IMG/VR virus record: IMGVR_UViG_3300035670_000578 | Coordinates: 1 to 39,002 of that record | Direction: 5' to 3' (one strand) | Source: a virus | Length of the DNA: 39,002 nucleotides | Part shown: positions 25,173 through 33,160 of the stretch, in pieces | Position numbering within the stretch: position 1 is the first letter of the stretch | Layout of the letters: each line of letters starts with the position of its first letter | Made by a program: the position numbers and the translations under genes | Notes under the pieces: generated by a model | Database searches by the model: none | The model's input: only the letters and a program-made list of their open reading frames with translations | What the model was told of the DNA's origin: nothing

Positions 25173-26469
25173 TATTTAACTCCGTTTGTGTCGTACTCTC
25201 ATTATTATTATCGTCTTTGTTCGGCCTGCCGCCCAATTCTGGACTTACGGCGCTTCCAGCAATATTCTGAGGTACGCGAATATTTGAAGTAGATTCATTC
25301 CCAAGTGCAGGAAAATTAAGTTTTAGTCTAGCTTCATCTGGTGTTATAATACCCGCATTAACTAAAGAAGTGTAATACTGAGCTTGAGATTTTAAGTCAG
25401 GCTGCAAAGCAGGTATATGTACTAAATCAGGTCTAACTCTTACTGAGTTAAAAAAGTGTTCGAAGGCACTAGTAAACTGAAGAACTATAGGAATAATAGT
25501 ATGTTCATAAAATAGAACCTGATTTGATGATATGTTAGCGTTGTTACCACTCTTTAACAAAGTATAAGGTACGCCAAGTGCCTTAGCCATATCTTGCTGT
25601 AGACGCTCTACGCTGCTTTCAAAGTCTAAGCTTTGAAAATTAACGTCACTAAACTTATCAATCTTTAAACCGCCATCTAATATAGCAGGATTTCTAGCAC
25701 CATCAAAAATAGTGGTGTAAGAGTTTCTCCAGCTTTGAAGCAGTCTTTCTTTGACCTTAGAGCTTAGTACTGTTTCAGTGGTTAAAACTACTCCTGGAAT
25801 AGCGTTATTCTTAAAGAACTGCCTTTGGAATTTTAACAAAGCATAATATAGATTGATTAGGTCTGTTAAACTTCTTAAACGACTTCTACCTCTAAAAATA
25901 CTTTCATCACTATCATCTTTGACGTGAATAACTTCTGAAGCATCAAAGTAAATCTTGGTAGACTCTTTTACTCCTCCAGAAGGAGCTCTATTTCTAGAAG
26001 AAGACCCAATAAAAGGCTCAAAACCTGAATCATAACTAGAACCAGTACCTCCTACTAGATAGGTGTAACCCTTAACAAAGCGTTTAGAATCAGTTTCTAT
26101 CTCAATATCGTTAGCGGGAAGTAAGTAAAGATCTACACCATCATAGTAAAAGAATACGTTACCATCTAAAATAAAATCTAAAGCCGCGCGACGGATAAAT
26201 CTAGTTCTATCTTCAAAAGGATTAGGTCTACTATTTAAAAGTCTGCTGAGTTTCTTTACGGGACCGCCTTGAGGGCCATTCTCTACTGCAAAAGGCACTC
26301 CAGCTACAGCGTTAACTATCATCTCTACACAACGGTGTATAATTTCTACTTGATCGTACGCCGCTCTGTAATCTACATTACTTTCTGGTTGGATAAGCGG
26401 TTCTTGACTTTGTAGATAAGGCTGAATAGGATTTAGCTTTTCTCTTATCCAATTAAAGGGCCCTGCCAT
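25165..26469 (-). CDS. Portal protein (HK97 type)
   Basis: A 434-residue protein between the HNH gene and the protease-capsid gene, the usual place of an HK97-type portal. Family-like segments are an N-terminal 'YDQVEIIHRCVEMIVNAVAGVPF', 'RLLNSRPNPFEDRTRFIRRAALDFILDGNVFFYY', 'EVIHVKD', and the wing/crown region with 'FFKNNAIPGVVLTTE' and 'QDMAKALGVPYTLL'. Portals form the dodecameric ring through which DNA is packaged. I choose the ATG at 26469: GGAG lies six bases before it, while a TTG further up (26481) overlaps that ribosome site. It overlaps the HNH gene end by 17 bases and the capsid gene start by 8. Confidence 0.92.
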   Translation of the reverse strand: MAGPFNWIREKLNPIQPYLQSQEPLIQPESNVDYRAAYDQVEIIHRCVEMIVNAVAGVPFAVENGPQGGPVKKLSRLLNSRPNPFEDRTRFIRRAALDFILDGNVFFYYDGVDLYLLPANDIEIETDSKRFVKGYTYLVGGTGSSYDSGFEPFIGSSSRNRAPSGGVKESTKIYFDASEVIHVKDDSDESIFRGRSRLRSLTDLINLYYALLKFQRQFFKNNAIPGVVLTTETVLSSKVKERLLQSWRNSYTTIFDGARNPAILDGGLKIDKFSDVNFQSLDFESSVERLQQDMAKALGVPYTLLKSGNNANISSNQVLFYEHTIIPIVLQFTSAFEHFFNSVRVRPDLVHIPALQPDLKSQAQYYTSLVNAGIITPDEARLKLNFPALGNESTSNIRVPQNIAGSAVSPELGGRPNKDDNNNESTTQTELNND

Positions 26470-26851
26470 TCTGTTCTCCAAATTTGTCTTTTTGACTTTC
26501 TAACCAGCTTTTAACTTTTTCAGATCTCCAATTAGAGTAGCGGGCTCCGTAAATACTATGTAGTCTCAGATGATGAGTCTTACAGAGAGTATATAGGTTT
26601 TTTGGTCCTAATAAGTGTTTATGTTCTTCATAAAAAACTTCTCTGAGTGCCATTACTCGTTCTATCGTTAGGCGATCAGAATCAATTTTATATTTAGCTA
26701 ACCATTCATTCCAAAGTTCAGATATACTATACAAATGATGTAGCTCTAAACCTTGTTTTTCTCCACATATAAAGCATTCTGTGCCGTATACATAGTCTTT
26801 TTTTATAAAGTCACGAACGTATTTTACAGGAAGCCGTTTTAAATCTGACAT
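26453..26851 (-). CDS. HNH endonuclease-like protein between terminase and portal
   Basis: A 132-residue protein with a zinc-binding HNH pattern: Cys26-x2-Cys29, His38-His39 (LELHHL), Asn85 in GPKNLYTLC, Cys90 and His93-His94. In HK97-like phages a small HNH protein encoded next to the terminase is needed for cos cleavage and packaging; the position here between large terminase and portal fits that role, although a homing or free-standing endonuclease cannot be excluded. The gene has its own good promoter at 26859-26887, and the predicted transcript would begin at or within a few bases of its ATG. Confidence 0.8.
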   Translation of the reverse strand: MSDLKRLPVKYVRDFIKKDYVYGTECFICGEKQGLELHHLYSISELWNEWLAKYKIDSDRLTIERVMALREVFYEEHKHLLGPKNLYTLCKTHHLRLHSIYGARYSNWRSEKVKSWLESQKDKFGEQNGRAL

Positions 26852-26858
26852 TTTTTAA

Positions 26859-26887
26859 AGTATAAAGCTAATTTTGCTCACAGTCAA
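26859..26887 (-). promoter_or_regulatory. Likely sigma70-type promoter for HNH and portal genes
   Basis: On the minus strand TTGACT (26887-26882), 17 bases, TATACT (26864-26859): five of six consensus bases in each box and the ideal spacing. It lies in the 61-base gap between large terminase and HNH gene. Only eight bases separate the -10 box from the ATG, so the transcript would have almost no leader. Confidence 0.75.
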
Positions 26888-26912
26888 AATTTTATTTTCT
26901 ATCTTTTGATTT

Positions 26913-28181
26913 TTACGCATATATTCCTACCGCCGACGCTTTAGAATGCGAATAAATAGCATATCTTAAAGCATCACAGCAGTGCGAAGTCCAATCATGT
27001 AAAGGCTTAGCCTTTTCACCCTTAGTATTCCATCTATAACCGCTAACACTAGCATAGGTGCGTTCAGCGTTCTCGATATCAAAGAGTATTTGTTCATTCT
27101 CTACTAGTACTTGAATAAAGCTAATACCATCATTAACTGATTTTACTGCATTTTCACAGAAAATATCATAGTCGTAGGCTAAATCAGCTTTAGTTTGCGC
27201 AGCAGCAGAGTCGATGTAGATATTTTCTATCTGCCAATGCTCTGCCATCTCTTTTATAACTTCAGCATGAGATGACGTAGTGCCTTCTGCGGCCACATAC
27301 TCATCTACCACAAAAAAGTTTGTTCCATCTGTTGCGACGACAACAAAGGCAGTGTCGTCTCTGAATCCAATATCAAGACCACCAATAAATGTATATCTAG
27401 AATCGCCAGGTTCAATATACTTTTTAGTATCAATAAGATGAACTGAGTCATCTACTTTATAAATCTGACCTTCGAAGCTTACCCAATCGCAATAATATTC
27501 TTGCTGGAAGATAGTTGGAGGGAGAGTACGTTTTGCCTCTTCAATATCAGACTCTTTAAGAGCAGGATTAACATGCCAAGGGTACAAGCCAGATCCCCAA
27601 TCTGGGTAATTTTGATCTTCTCCACGACAATAATAGTTATAAAGATAGTTTTGCTTACCACGAGGAGTAGAAATAAATAGAGCTCTAGACCCTTCATACG
27701 TAGATAGCGCTGGACGCAAGTCTCTAGTAAAGTATTCATCATCCGGGATAATGGCAGCTTCGTCTACAATGAGGAGGTGTGCTGCACGACCAACTAAGCT
27801 TTCTCTGTTATTAGCTGATAAAAGTCTAAAAGTACTATCGTTTACGAGGCGTACAACTCTATCTTTTAAGTTAAGGCGCTTAGTTTCAATTCCAAAAGCT
27901 TGAATAAGCTCAGTAGTGTAGTCCCAAATAATAGAAGATAGATTATAGTTAGGCGCTACAACAACTACCTGCTGATTAGGCTCTAGTAGCTTAGCAAGCG
28001 CTAGCACAGATGCGGCACTAGACTTTCCTGTTCTTCGTGCCGATATATGTACCCAGAATCTATGTTCTTCTAATCCTTCAAGCATAGCAACTTGACTAGG
28101 ATTAAACTCAGTGAATCCAAATTTAGCAGGAAGTCTTGCAGCTAATTTCTCTACAGGTACTTTAAAATAGGGTGAAGACAT
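26913..28181 (-). CDS. terL: Terminase large subunit
   Basis: A 422-residue packaging motor protein. The ATPase part has Walker A SARRTGKS (47-54), Walker B LLIVDEAA (136-143, with Asp140-Glu141) and the coupling motif FISTPRG (169-175). The nuclease part has the three acidic positions of the RNase H-like fold: Asp270 (GLDIGFRDD), Asp324 (IYIDSAA) and Asp403 (CCDALRYA). It drives DNA into the prohead through the portal and cuts the concatemer. The start is by TAATG overlap with the S74 fibre gene. I see no classic small terminase next to it; the 310-residue protein at 30465-31397 is one candidate by position only. Confidence 0.95.
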   Translation of the reverse strand: MSSPYFKVPVEKLAARLPAKFGFTEFNPSQVAMLEGLEEHRFWVHISARRTGKSSAASVLALAKLLEPNQQVVVVAPNYNLSSIIWDYTTELIQAFGIETKRLNLKDRVVRLVNDSTFRLLSANNRESLVGRAAHLLIVDEAAIIPDDEYFTRDLRPALSTYEGSRALFISTPRGKQNYLYNYYCRGEDQNYPDWGSGLYPWHVNPALKESDIEEAKRTLPPTIFQQEYYCDWVSFEGQIYKVDDSVHLIDTKKYIEPGDSRYTFIGGLDIGFRDDTAFVVVATDGTNFFVVDEYVAAEGTTSSHAEVIKEMAEHWQIENIYIDSAAAQTKADLAYDYDIFCENAVKSVNDGISFIQVLVENEQILFDIENAERTYASVSGYRWNTKGEKAKPLHDWTSHCCDALRYAIYSHSKASAVGIYA

Positions 28182-30133
28182 TATTTACTTTCTAACTTAT
28201 TTACTTTTTCTGTTAATTCTTGTATAGCTTTGATTAAAGGAGGAATTAATCTAGTGTATTGAATAGAAGTACTGCCCTCAGATACTACTTCTGGTATAAC
28301 ATTAGCTACTTCTTCTGCAATTAAGCCATATTCATGACTCTTAGAAGCTATTTTATCATACTCTACAGGACGTAGTAACATTAATTTACTTAATTGATCA
28401 TCTAAAGGAGTAATATTTTCTTTTAATCGTACAGACGAAGATTCTGTTAAGGTTCCACCAACTTCAAAATCACTAGAAACTTTCGCATTTCCACTCACAA
28501 AAAACTGTTCTGTTTGTGCGACGTTTGAGTTTACTACTACTTTACCGACATAATAAGCTCTGCCAGTATCCTCAGTCCACACTCCTCCGCTAAAGGAGTT
28601 AAGGTTACTTTGAACTGTATCAATTAATCCGTTAAGAGTAACATACGTATTATAGTCATTAGATCTAGCCGTTAAAACAGTAGATCCATCATTAGAATAA
28701 GCACTTAATAAGGTGTTATAGTCATTTGCACGAGCTGTGAGCAGTGTGGCACCGTCATTAGCTGCCAAAGTAGATATAGCAGAAGTTAAGTTGCTTTGAA
28801 CAGTATTAACACGTCCATTTAAAGTGGTATACGTATTATATGTATTGGCTACTCCAGTAGCAACATTGTCTTGTACAATATTAATACGAGTATTTAGAGT
28901 AGTATAAGTAGTATAATCATTTGCACGAGCGCTTAAAAGAGTTATACCATCATTCGCAAGAACATTTACAGAGTTAACAGTGGCCACAGTAGCTACTAGA
29001 TTACCAATAAAATTATTTGCTTGAATACTAGCTAGAGTAAAAGAACTATGACTGGTATTTATGTAAGGAGAGACATCAGGTTCAAGAGTATACCCATCAA
29101 ATACCTTCCAATAACCATCAGTAGCATCACGGAAGAATCCTGCATGTTGGTAAACGCCATCATTATAATTACCTGCAAAACCTAAGTCAGGATTTGTAAC
29201 TGTTGAATTAGCGTTAAGATATATCATATTATCTTCAATTGCTAACTCAGTTACATTTATAGATACAACATTACCTGTAACAGTTAAGTTACCCTCTATA
29301 GTTACGCTACCTCCTACTGTTAATCCATTATCTATAGTCAAGTCAACAAAATGACCTGAAGACCAAGTATATAAAGTATTACCAACATATCCAGTCCCAT
29401 CATTGAGAGGTACTATGGCAGTAGAGGATACTCCTAATCCAATATTATCTTGAATAGAGTTTATACGTGTATTTAAAGTAGTATAAGTATTATAATCATT
29501 AGCGCTTAAAGTAGTATAAGTGCTATAATCGTTAGCAGCTGAATCTGGTAAGGCAGAAACATTATTTTGAACAGTATTAATACTTCCGCTAAGAGTAGTA
29601 TAAGTATTAAAAAGATTGGCTACACTAGCAGTTACATTATTTTGTACGGTATTAATATTTGTATTAGCACCTTCAAGTCCTGTAATTAAATCTGCCACAC
29701 TAGTATTTGAGCCAGCATCTATAGCATCTATACGAGCGTCTAAAGATACCCAGGTATTATATACGTTAGCTGTAACTGTTGTTATACTGTTGCTAAGAGT
29801 GCTATAAGTAGCATAGTCATTAGCTGCTGAATCAGGTAATGCAGTTAAGTTACTTTGAACAGTATCAATAGCTGTATTAACTGTTTTCCACGTATTATAT
29901 ACATTTTCAGTTGTTATAGCGTAAGATACATTTATAGAATTAGTAAGAGTTGCATAAGTATTATAGTCATTAGCATTCACCCAAACATTAGATGAATCCC
30001 CTGTTCCCGCTCCGACAGCAGCACCATTAAAATACAGATTACCGCCTACATTATATAGGCGGTTAGTATTATCTGCTAAATCAGAAATCTCTGGTATATA
30101 AGTTATACTATCTATAGAGCGTTTTAAATACAT
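28181..30133 (-). CDS. Tail fibre with C-terminal S74 intramolecular chaperone domain
   Basis: A 650-residue protein. The first 230 residues and residues about 400-520 consist of repeats of the type NDYNTYTTLNTRINxVQDNV, likely a trimeric coiled or beta shaft. The middle (about 245-385) has 'LTVGGSVTIEGNLTVTGNVVSI' and 'IYLNANST...DLGFAGNYNDG', a beta module common in phage fibres. The last 85 residues are an S74 domain: SSVRLKENI, then HEYGLIAEEVANVIPEVV, YTRLIPPLIKAIQEL and a final coiled coil. Such domains fold the trimer and then cut themselves off at a serine by the Ser/Lys pair, here within SSSVRLK. The gene lies directly in front of the large terminase, not near the other tail-tip genes. 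Start and end are both TAATG junctions. Confidence 0.88.
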   Translation of the reverse strand: MYLKRSIDSITYIPEISDLADNTNRLYNVGGNLYFNGAAVGAGTGDSSNVWVNANDYNTYATLTNSINVSYAITTENVYNTWKTVNTAIDTVQSNLTALPDSAANDYATYSTLSNSITTVTANVYNTWVSLDARIDAIDAGSNTSVADLITGLEGANTNINTVQNNVTASVANLFNTYTTLSGSINTVQNNVSALPDSAANDYSTYTTLSANDYNTYTTLNTRINSIQDNIGLGVSSTAIVPLNDGTGYVGNTLYTWSSGHFVDLTIDNGLTVGGSVTIEGNLTVTGNVVSINVTELAIEDNMIYLNANSTVTNPDLGFAGNYNDGVYQHAGFFRDATDGYWKVFDGYTLEPDVSPYINTSHSSFTLASIQANNFIGNLVATVATVNSVNVLANDGITLLSARANDYTTYTTLNTRINIVQDNVATGVANTYNTYTTLNGRVNTVQSNLTSAISTLAANDGATLLTARANDYNTLLSAYSNDGSTVLTARSNDYNTYVTLNGLIDTVQSNLNSFSGGVWTEDTGRAYYVGKVVVNSNVAQTEQFFVSGNAKVSSDFEVGGTLTESSSVRLKENITPLDDQLSKLMLLRPVEYDKIASKSHEYGLIAEEVANVIPEVVSEGSTSIQYTRLIPPLIKAIQELTEKVNKLESK

Positions 30134-30453
30134 TAACTAATCTCCAAAGCACTTACAGTAACTTCTAGATTAGCGCCTCTAACATAAAGCTTATCCCCAG
30201 ACTCTAAATTAAGAGGCTTGTCTAAGATAAGAGTATCTCCCATAGGGATAGGAGTTTTATACGCTACCTTAGTAGAAACTCCTGCGCTAGTATCCTCTAC
30301 TATAACATTAGCATATGTAGTGCTCTCTCCTGTATTTGTTAAATATACAGAATGTATAACTAAGGTAGTGCCAGTAGCTGCAGTATTAACTAAAGAATCA
30401 TTAGTACTACTTATAGTTGCTGAGGAGATAAGCTTAAAATTGTTATTGGCCAT
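30133..30453 (-). CDS. Small beta-rich structural protein (unknown)
   Basis: A 106-residue protein with alternating hydrophobic strands (TTLVIHSVYLTN, YANVIVEDTS, DTLILDKPLNLESGDKLYVRG), typical of small phage virion proteins such as head fibres, decoration proteins or fibre adaptors. It lies between the 310-residue unknown and the S74 fibre and overlaps the fibre start by TAATG, so a role with the fibre or as a decoration protein is plausible. No motif fixes the function. AAAGAG lies before the ATG. Confidence 0.75.
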   Translation of the reverse strand: MANNNFKLISSATISSTNDSLVNTAATGTTLVIHSVYLTNTGESTTYANVIVEDTSAGVSTKVAYKTPIPMGDTLILDKPLNLESGDKLYVRGANLEVTVSALEIS

Positions 30454-30464
30454 TTATTATCTCT

Positions 30465-31397
30465 TTATTCAGTAGGCGGTTCAGTTTCCGGGGCGCCTAT
30501 CATTTTAGTATATGTAATCTCTTCTAGAGGTGTAGAATCAAATCCCATTAAGTTCATTCTAACTTGATCTACTTTAGCTACGTCGATCAGCTCATTAGCT
30601 ACTTGATCAACAAAATCATGTAAGCCACTTACATCCCAGGACTGTTGAGTAGCTTCGTGCTGTACGTATTCACGAATTTTAATCATCATCTTCATCGGAT
30701 TTACACCGATCTGCTCAAGATATTCTTGCTCACCCTTAGAAATAGATCCAGATTGACGAACGTCACGAATACATTGAGTTACACTTCTCTTAATATGTGC
30801 TTTAGATTCAGCTTTCTCAATCTCAAGCTCACTAAACTCTTTTGTCTTACTCTTTAACTGTTCAAATAAACTGTTAAGAGCTAGAATATCTTTCATAGCG
30901 CCTTCAACATAGCTCATACCCTCAGCCAGCTTCTCTTGATGCTCAGCAAGACGAACTTTTAAATCTACTTCTGTCCAATAGTCAAGTTCTTGTGGGTTAG
31001 CCAGTTGTTCTTCGATCTTTCTAATTTTAACTTCAGTTTTAATCTGATTCCACTTAGCCTCATTTAGAGCTTGACGCTTACGAGCTACCTCTGCAGCAAT
31101 TTGTCTCATATTTTTATGAGGATCTAAATAAGAGAGATTTAAATGTTTCCACATCCACTGAGTATGGCTGCGATTCCAGATATTCTGTAAATCTTTAGTA
31201 TTAGCAATAGCTAAGTCTACTTTTTGAGCATTCTCTACTAGGCTATTACCTCCAAAAGATTCAGTTTTTGCTACTGTGCCTTTTCCAAATACTTTAGCTA
31301 AGGGCACAGTAAACTCAGAGCCATCTTTTACTACTAGATCGTTTCTAATCTCTTCAAAAATAGCAAGCTCATTTGCACGTAATGTTTCTTCTGTCAT
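30465..31397 (-). CDS. Unknown coiled-coil protein (310 residues)
   Basis: I do not recognise this protein. It is charged and mostly helical. Residues about 105-245 carry long heptad-like stretches (VARKRQALNEAKWNQIK, VRLAEHQEKLAEGMSYVEGA, FSELEIEKAESKAH). The N-terminus (residues 1-60) has a more globular look (DLVVKDGSEFTVPLAKVFGKG). It lies two genes before the large terminase. Its size, charge and helical nature would fit an unusual small terminase or a virion scaffold-like protein, but I see no DNA-binding helix-turn-helix that would decide it. The end leaves 11 bases before the next start. Confidence 0.8.
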   Translation of the reverse strand: MTEETLRANELAIFEEIRNDLVVKDGSEFTVPLAKVFGKGTVAKTESFGGNSLVENAQKVDLAIANTKDLQNIWNRSHTQWMWKHLNLSYLDPHKNMRQIAAEVARKRQALNEAKWNQIKTEVKIRKIEEQLANPQELDYWTEVDLKVRLAEHQEKLAEGMSYVEGAMKDILALNSLFEQLKSKTKEFSELEIEKAESKAHIKRSVTQCIRDVRQSGSISKGEQEYLEQIGVNPMKMMIKIREYVQHEATQQSWDVSGLHDFVDQVANELIDVAKVDQVRMNLMGFDSTPLEEITYTKMIGAPETEPPTE

Positions 31398-31407
31398 ATT
31401 CTAGCCT

Positions 31408-31539
31408 TTACACTATATCTTCTACTAATTCTTTTAAGGCGTTGAAGGCTTCTCTATCTTGCATAAGCAATTTACGAAGTACTTCTGTTAGCTCTGTTTT
31501 AGATAGTTCTTCTATCTTCTTAGCGAGCATAAGCTCCAT
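31408..31539 (-). CDS. Small 43-residue helical protein
   Basis: An ATG at 31539 overlaps the stop of the 109-residue gene (TAATG) and opens a 43-residue frame that ends with TAA at 31408, ten bases before the next start. The product (begins MELMLAKKIEELSKTELTEV, ends ALKELVEDIV) is a single amphipathic, charged helix or helical pair. The tight coupling on both sides, without it a 140-base gap in a region with no other gaps, is the main reason to call it real. Function unknown. Confidence 0.7.
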   Translation of the reverse strand: MELMLAKKIEELSKTELTEVLRKLLMQDREAFNALKELVEDIV

Positions 31540-31868
31540 TATGAATTCTCCGCCACAAAATTATCATACCAAGCTTCTACTAACGCTCTTACTTCAGCAT
31601 CGGTCATAGTGACACTTCCACTGCCAGGAGCCTCTTCGTTCATTTTTTGCATTGGAGTAGCGGCGTGGATAGTAAGCTGACGTTGTACTAAGTCTTCTTT
31701 AGTTAGTACGGTAAGAGAGTCAGGAACATAAAAGTCTCTAGAGTCTTTTACCCAACCAATGTAGGTCTCAGTAGCGGCGTCATACCAATGACCTCTGTTA
31801 TCAATGAAACCAGGAATAAAACGCTTTCCTTTATCATCAATGTTAAACATATATTCTACAACAGCCAT
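31539..31868 (-). CDS. Unknown protein (109 residues)
   Basis: A 109-residue acidic protein, not recognised. The first half has short aromatic strands (VEYMFNIDDKGKRF, GHWYDAATETYIGWVKDSRDFYVP), the second half is helical (LTKEDLVQRQLTIHAA, TDAEVRALVEAWYDNFV). It stands between the 2OG oxygenase and the 43-residue gene. AAAGGAG lies eight bases before the ATG at 31868. A virion or chaperone role is possible, but nothing in the sequence shows it. Confidence 0.75.
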   Translation of the reverse strand: MAVVEYMFNIDDKGKRFIPGFIDNRGHWYDAATETYIGWVKDSRDFYVPDSLTVLTKEDLVQRQLTIHAATPMQKMNEEAPGSGSVTMTDAEVRALVEAWYDNFVAENS

Positions 31869-31880
31869 TTGTTGTCTCCT

Positions 31881-32435
31881 TTATATTTGTATGTTATTAT
31901 TTATAACTATTCTTGGACTTAATGAGGGAGTAGAAGAGGCATGAAGTATAGAGCCATCGAATATTATTGCTCTGCCACGCTTTGGAGGAATTCTCTCTGC
32001 TATTCTACCACCTTCAAACATTATAGTATCACCATCTGTGTTATTAACGTAGTAAAGCAATACATGGTGAGGTGTGTTATAATCTACATGAGGATTATCA
32101 ATACGCTCAAGTTCGGTTAGCCTATCATTTGCTAGCGTCAGCCTAGCTCTGCTTCTAAATATTTTATCTGCCGATACATTTGGTAGCTCTGCTTTATAAA
32201 GAGCCTCAAGCAACATAGGTAACACATAATTATACTCTGGAGTATTAATTGTTTTTGGTTCTATATTGTTAAAATCGTGTCGTAGAAAAAAGTTAAAAGA
32301 AAAACCTGGGATACTTCTTTGTGCTGTACTTCCTAAAGATATATCTGGAACAAAAGTCCAAGGTAAACTAACACAGCGCTCAAATATCATCTCAGAGTAT
32401 CGAGGGCTTATAAAATTATCAATAACTCTTATCAT
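31881..32435 (-). CDS. 2-oxoglutarate/Fe(II)-dependent oxygenase, single domain
   Basis: A 184-residue protein with the full metal and cosubstrate set of prolyl-4-hydroxylase-like oxygenases: His116-x-Asp118 (PHVDYN), a following strand HHVLLYYVN, GGRIAERIPPKRGRAIIFDG, the distal His165 (ILHASS) and Arg175 (SPRIVIN) for 2-oxoglutarate. These enzymes hydroxylate side chains, sugars, bases or small molecules with O2 and 2-oxoglutarate. Its substrate is unknown. The start overlaps the methyltransferase stop by ATGA, which argues for joint action with the methyltransferase and the tandem oxygenase. It ends 12 bases before the 109-residue gene. Confidence 0.88.
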   Translation of the reverse strand: MIRVIDNFISPRYSEMIFERCVSLPWTFVPDISLGSTAQRSIPGFSFNFFLRHDFNNIEPKTINTPEYNYVLPMLLEALYKAELPNVSADKIFRSRARLTLANDRLTELERIDNPHVDYNTPHHVLLYYVNNTDGDTIMFEGGRIAERIPPKRGRAIIFDGSILHASSTPSLSPRIVINNNIQI

Positions 32436-33160
32436 CTGAATCTCATAGCGGTTAATGGGTACGGAAATACATCAACAGGTTGAATATATATGCAAGCAGT
32501 ACTATTCTGTGCCCTATTTTTAGATTCTACTACGTGTTGTAGAGTAAACTTAGAGCTAGATACTAACTGCTGTATCTCTTCTTTATTTTGCATAGAAGCA
32601 GGAACTTTACCATTATTAAACATATCAACAATAGCTTCTAAAGTATGATAGGAAGAATAGTATGTAGAAGCAGAATCAAACATAATAATGGATGTTTCAG
32701 ACATCTTAGGTAGTAGCTCAGAGAGTAAGTTTAGTATATCTGCTGGTCCGTGTGAAAAATCAGAAAATACTATGTCAATCTTTTCAGGAAGCCCTACAGC
32801 AGAAATATCACGATGTATAAATTTAATATACTGGTTGAGCTCAAATTTGTCAATCAAATTGTTAACATATTCCAAGTATTGCTCACGGAACATAGGGCCC
32901 ATTTGCGGTTTTGCTTGTTTTAAGTGATTCCACTCTGCACCGTTGTCAACTGTATAAATTTGTCCCGATCCATTTTCTTCAAGAGCTAGACCTGCCCAAA
33001 GAGCAATAGAGCCAAGCCCAGTGCCTAGCTCTACTACTGTTTCAGGTTTTCTCATTTTTATAAGTGAGTATAAAAATATAGAAAAGTCTTCTGTTCCGTA
33101 AATTGAACCTATACTATCCGTATACTGTTTAATAAAAAATAGTTTTTCATACTTATTCAT
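32432..33160 (-). CDS. Class I SAM-dependent methyltransferase-like protein
   Basis: A 242-residue protein. Motif I is VVELGTGLGS (residues 42-51), motif II is IYTVDNG (68-74) with Asp72 for the ribose, and KIDIVFSDFSHGPADI (about 126-142) corresponds to motif IV. The C-terminal part is unusual and holds an aromatic run (ASTYYSSYHTLEAIVDMF). There is no N6-adenine (DPPY) or cytosine-5 (PCQ) motif, so it is probably not a DNA base methyltransferase; an O- or N-methyltransferase acting on a sugar or protein is more likely. It lies between the two oxygenase genes with TAATG at its start and ATGA at its end. Confidence 0.82.
   Translation of the reverse strand: MNKYEKLFFIKQYTDSIGSIYGTEDFSIFLYSLIKMRKPETVVELGTGLGSIALWAGLALEENGSGQIYTVDNGAEWNHLKQAKPQMGPMFREQYLEYVNNLIDKFELNQYIKFIHRDISAVGLPEKIDIVFSDFSHGPADILNLLSELLPKMSETSIIMFDSASTYYSSYHTLEAIVDMFNNGKVPASMQNKEEIQQLVSSSKFTLQHVVESKNRAQNSTACIYIQPVDVFPYPLTAMRFR

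Noticed and set aside
26469-26481. Portal start at the TTG 26481
   Set aside because: That codon is part of the ribosome site (GGAG) of the better ATG at 26469.
30465-31397. Small terminase subunit
   Set aside because: Position near the large terminase allows it, but I see no helix-turn-helix and no family pattern; kept as unknown.
32432-33160. DNA methyltransferase
   Set aside because: No DPPY/NPPY or PCQ/ENV motif; only the general SAM-binding motifs are present.
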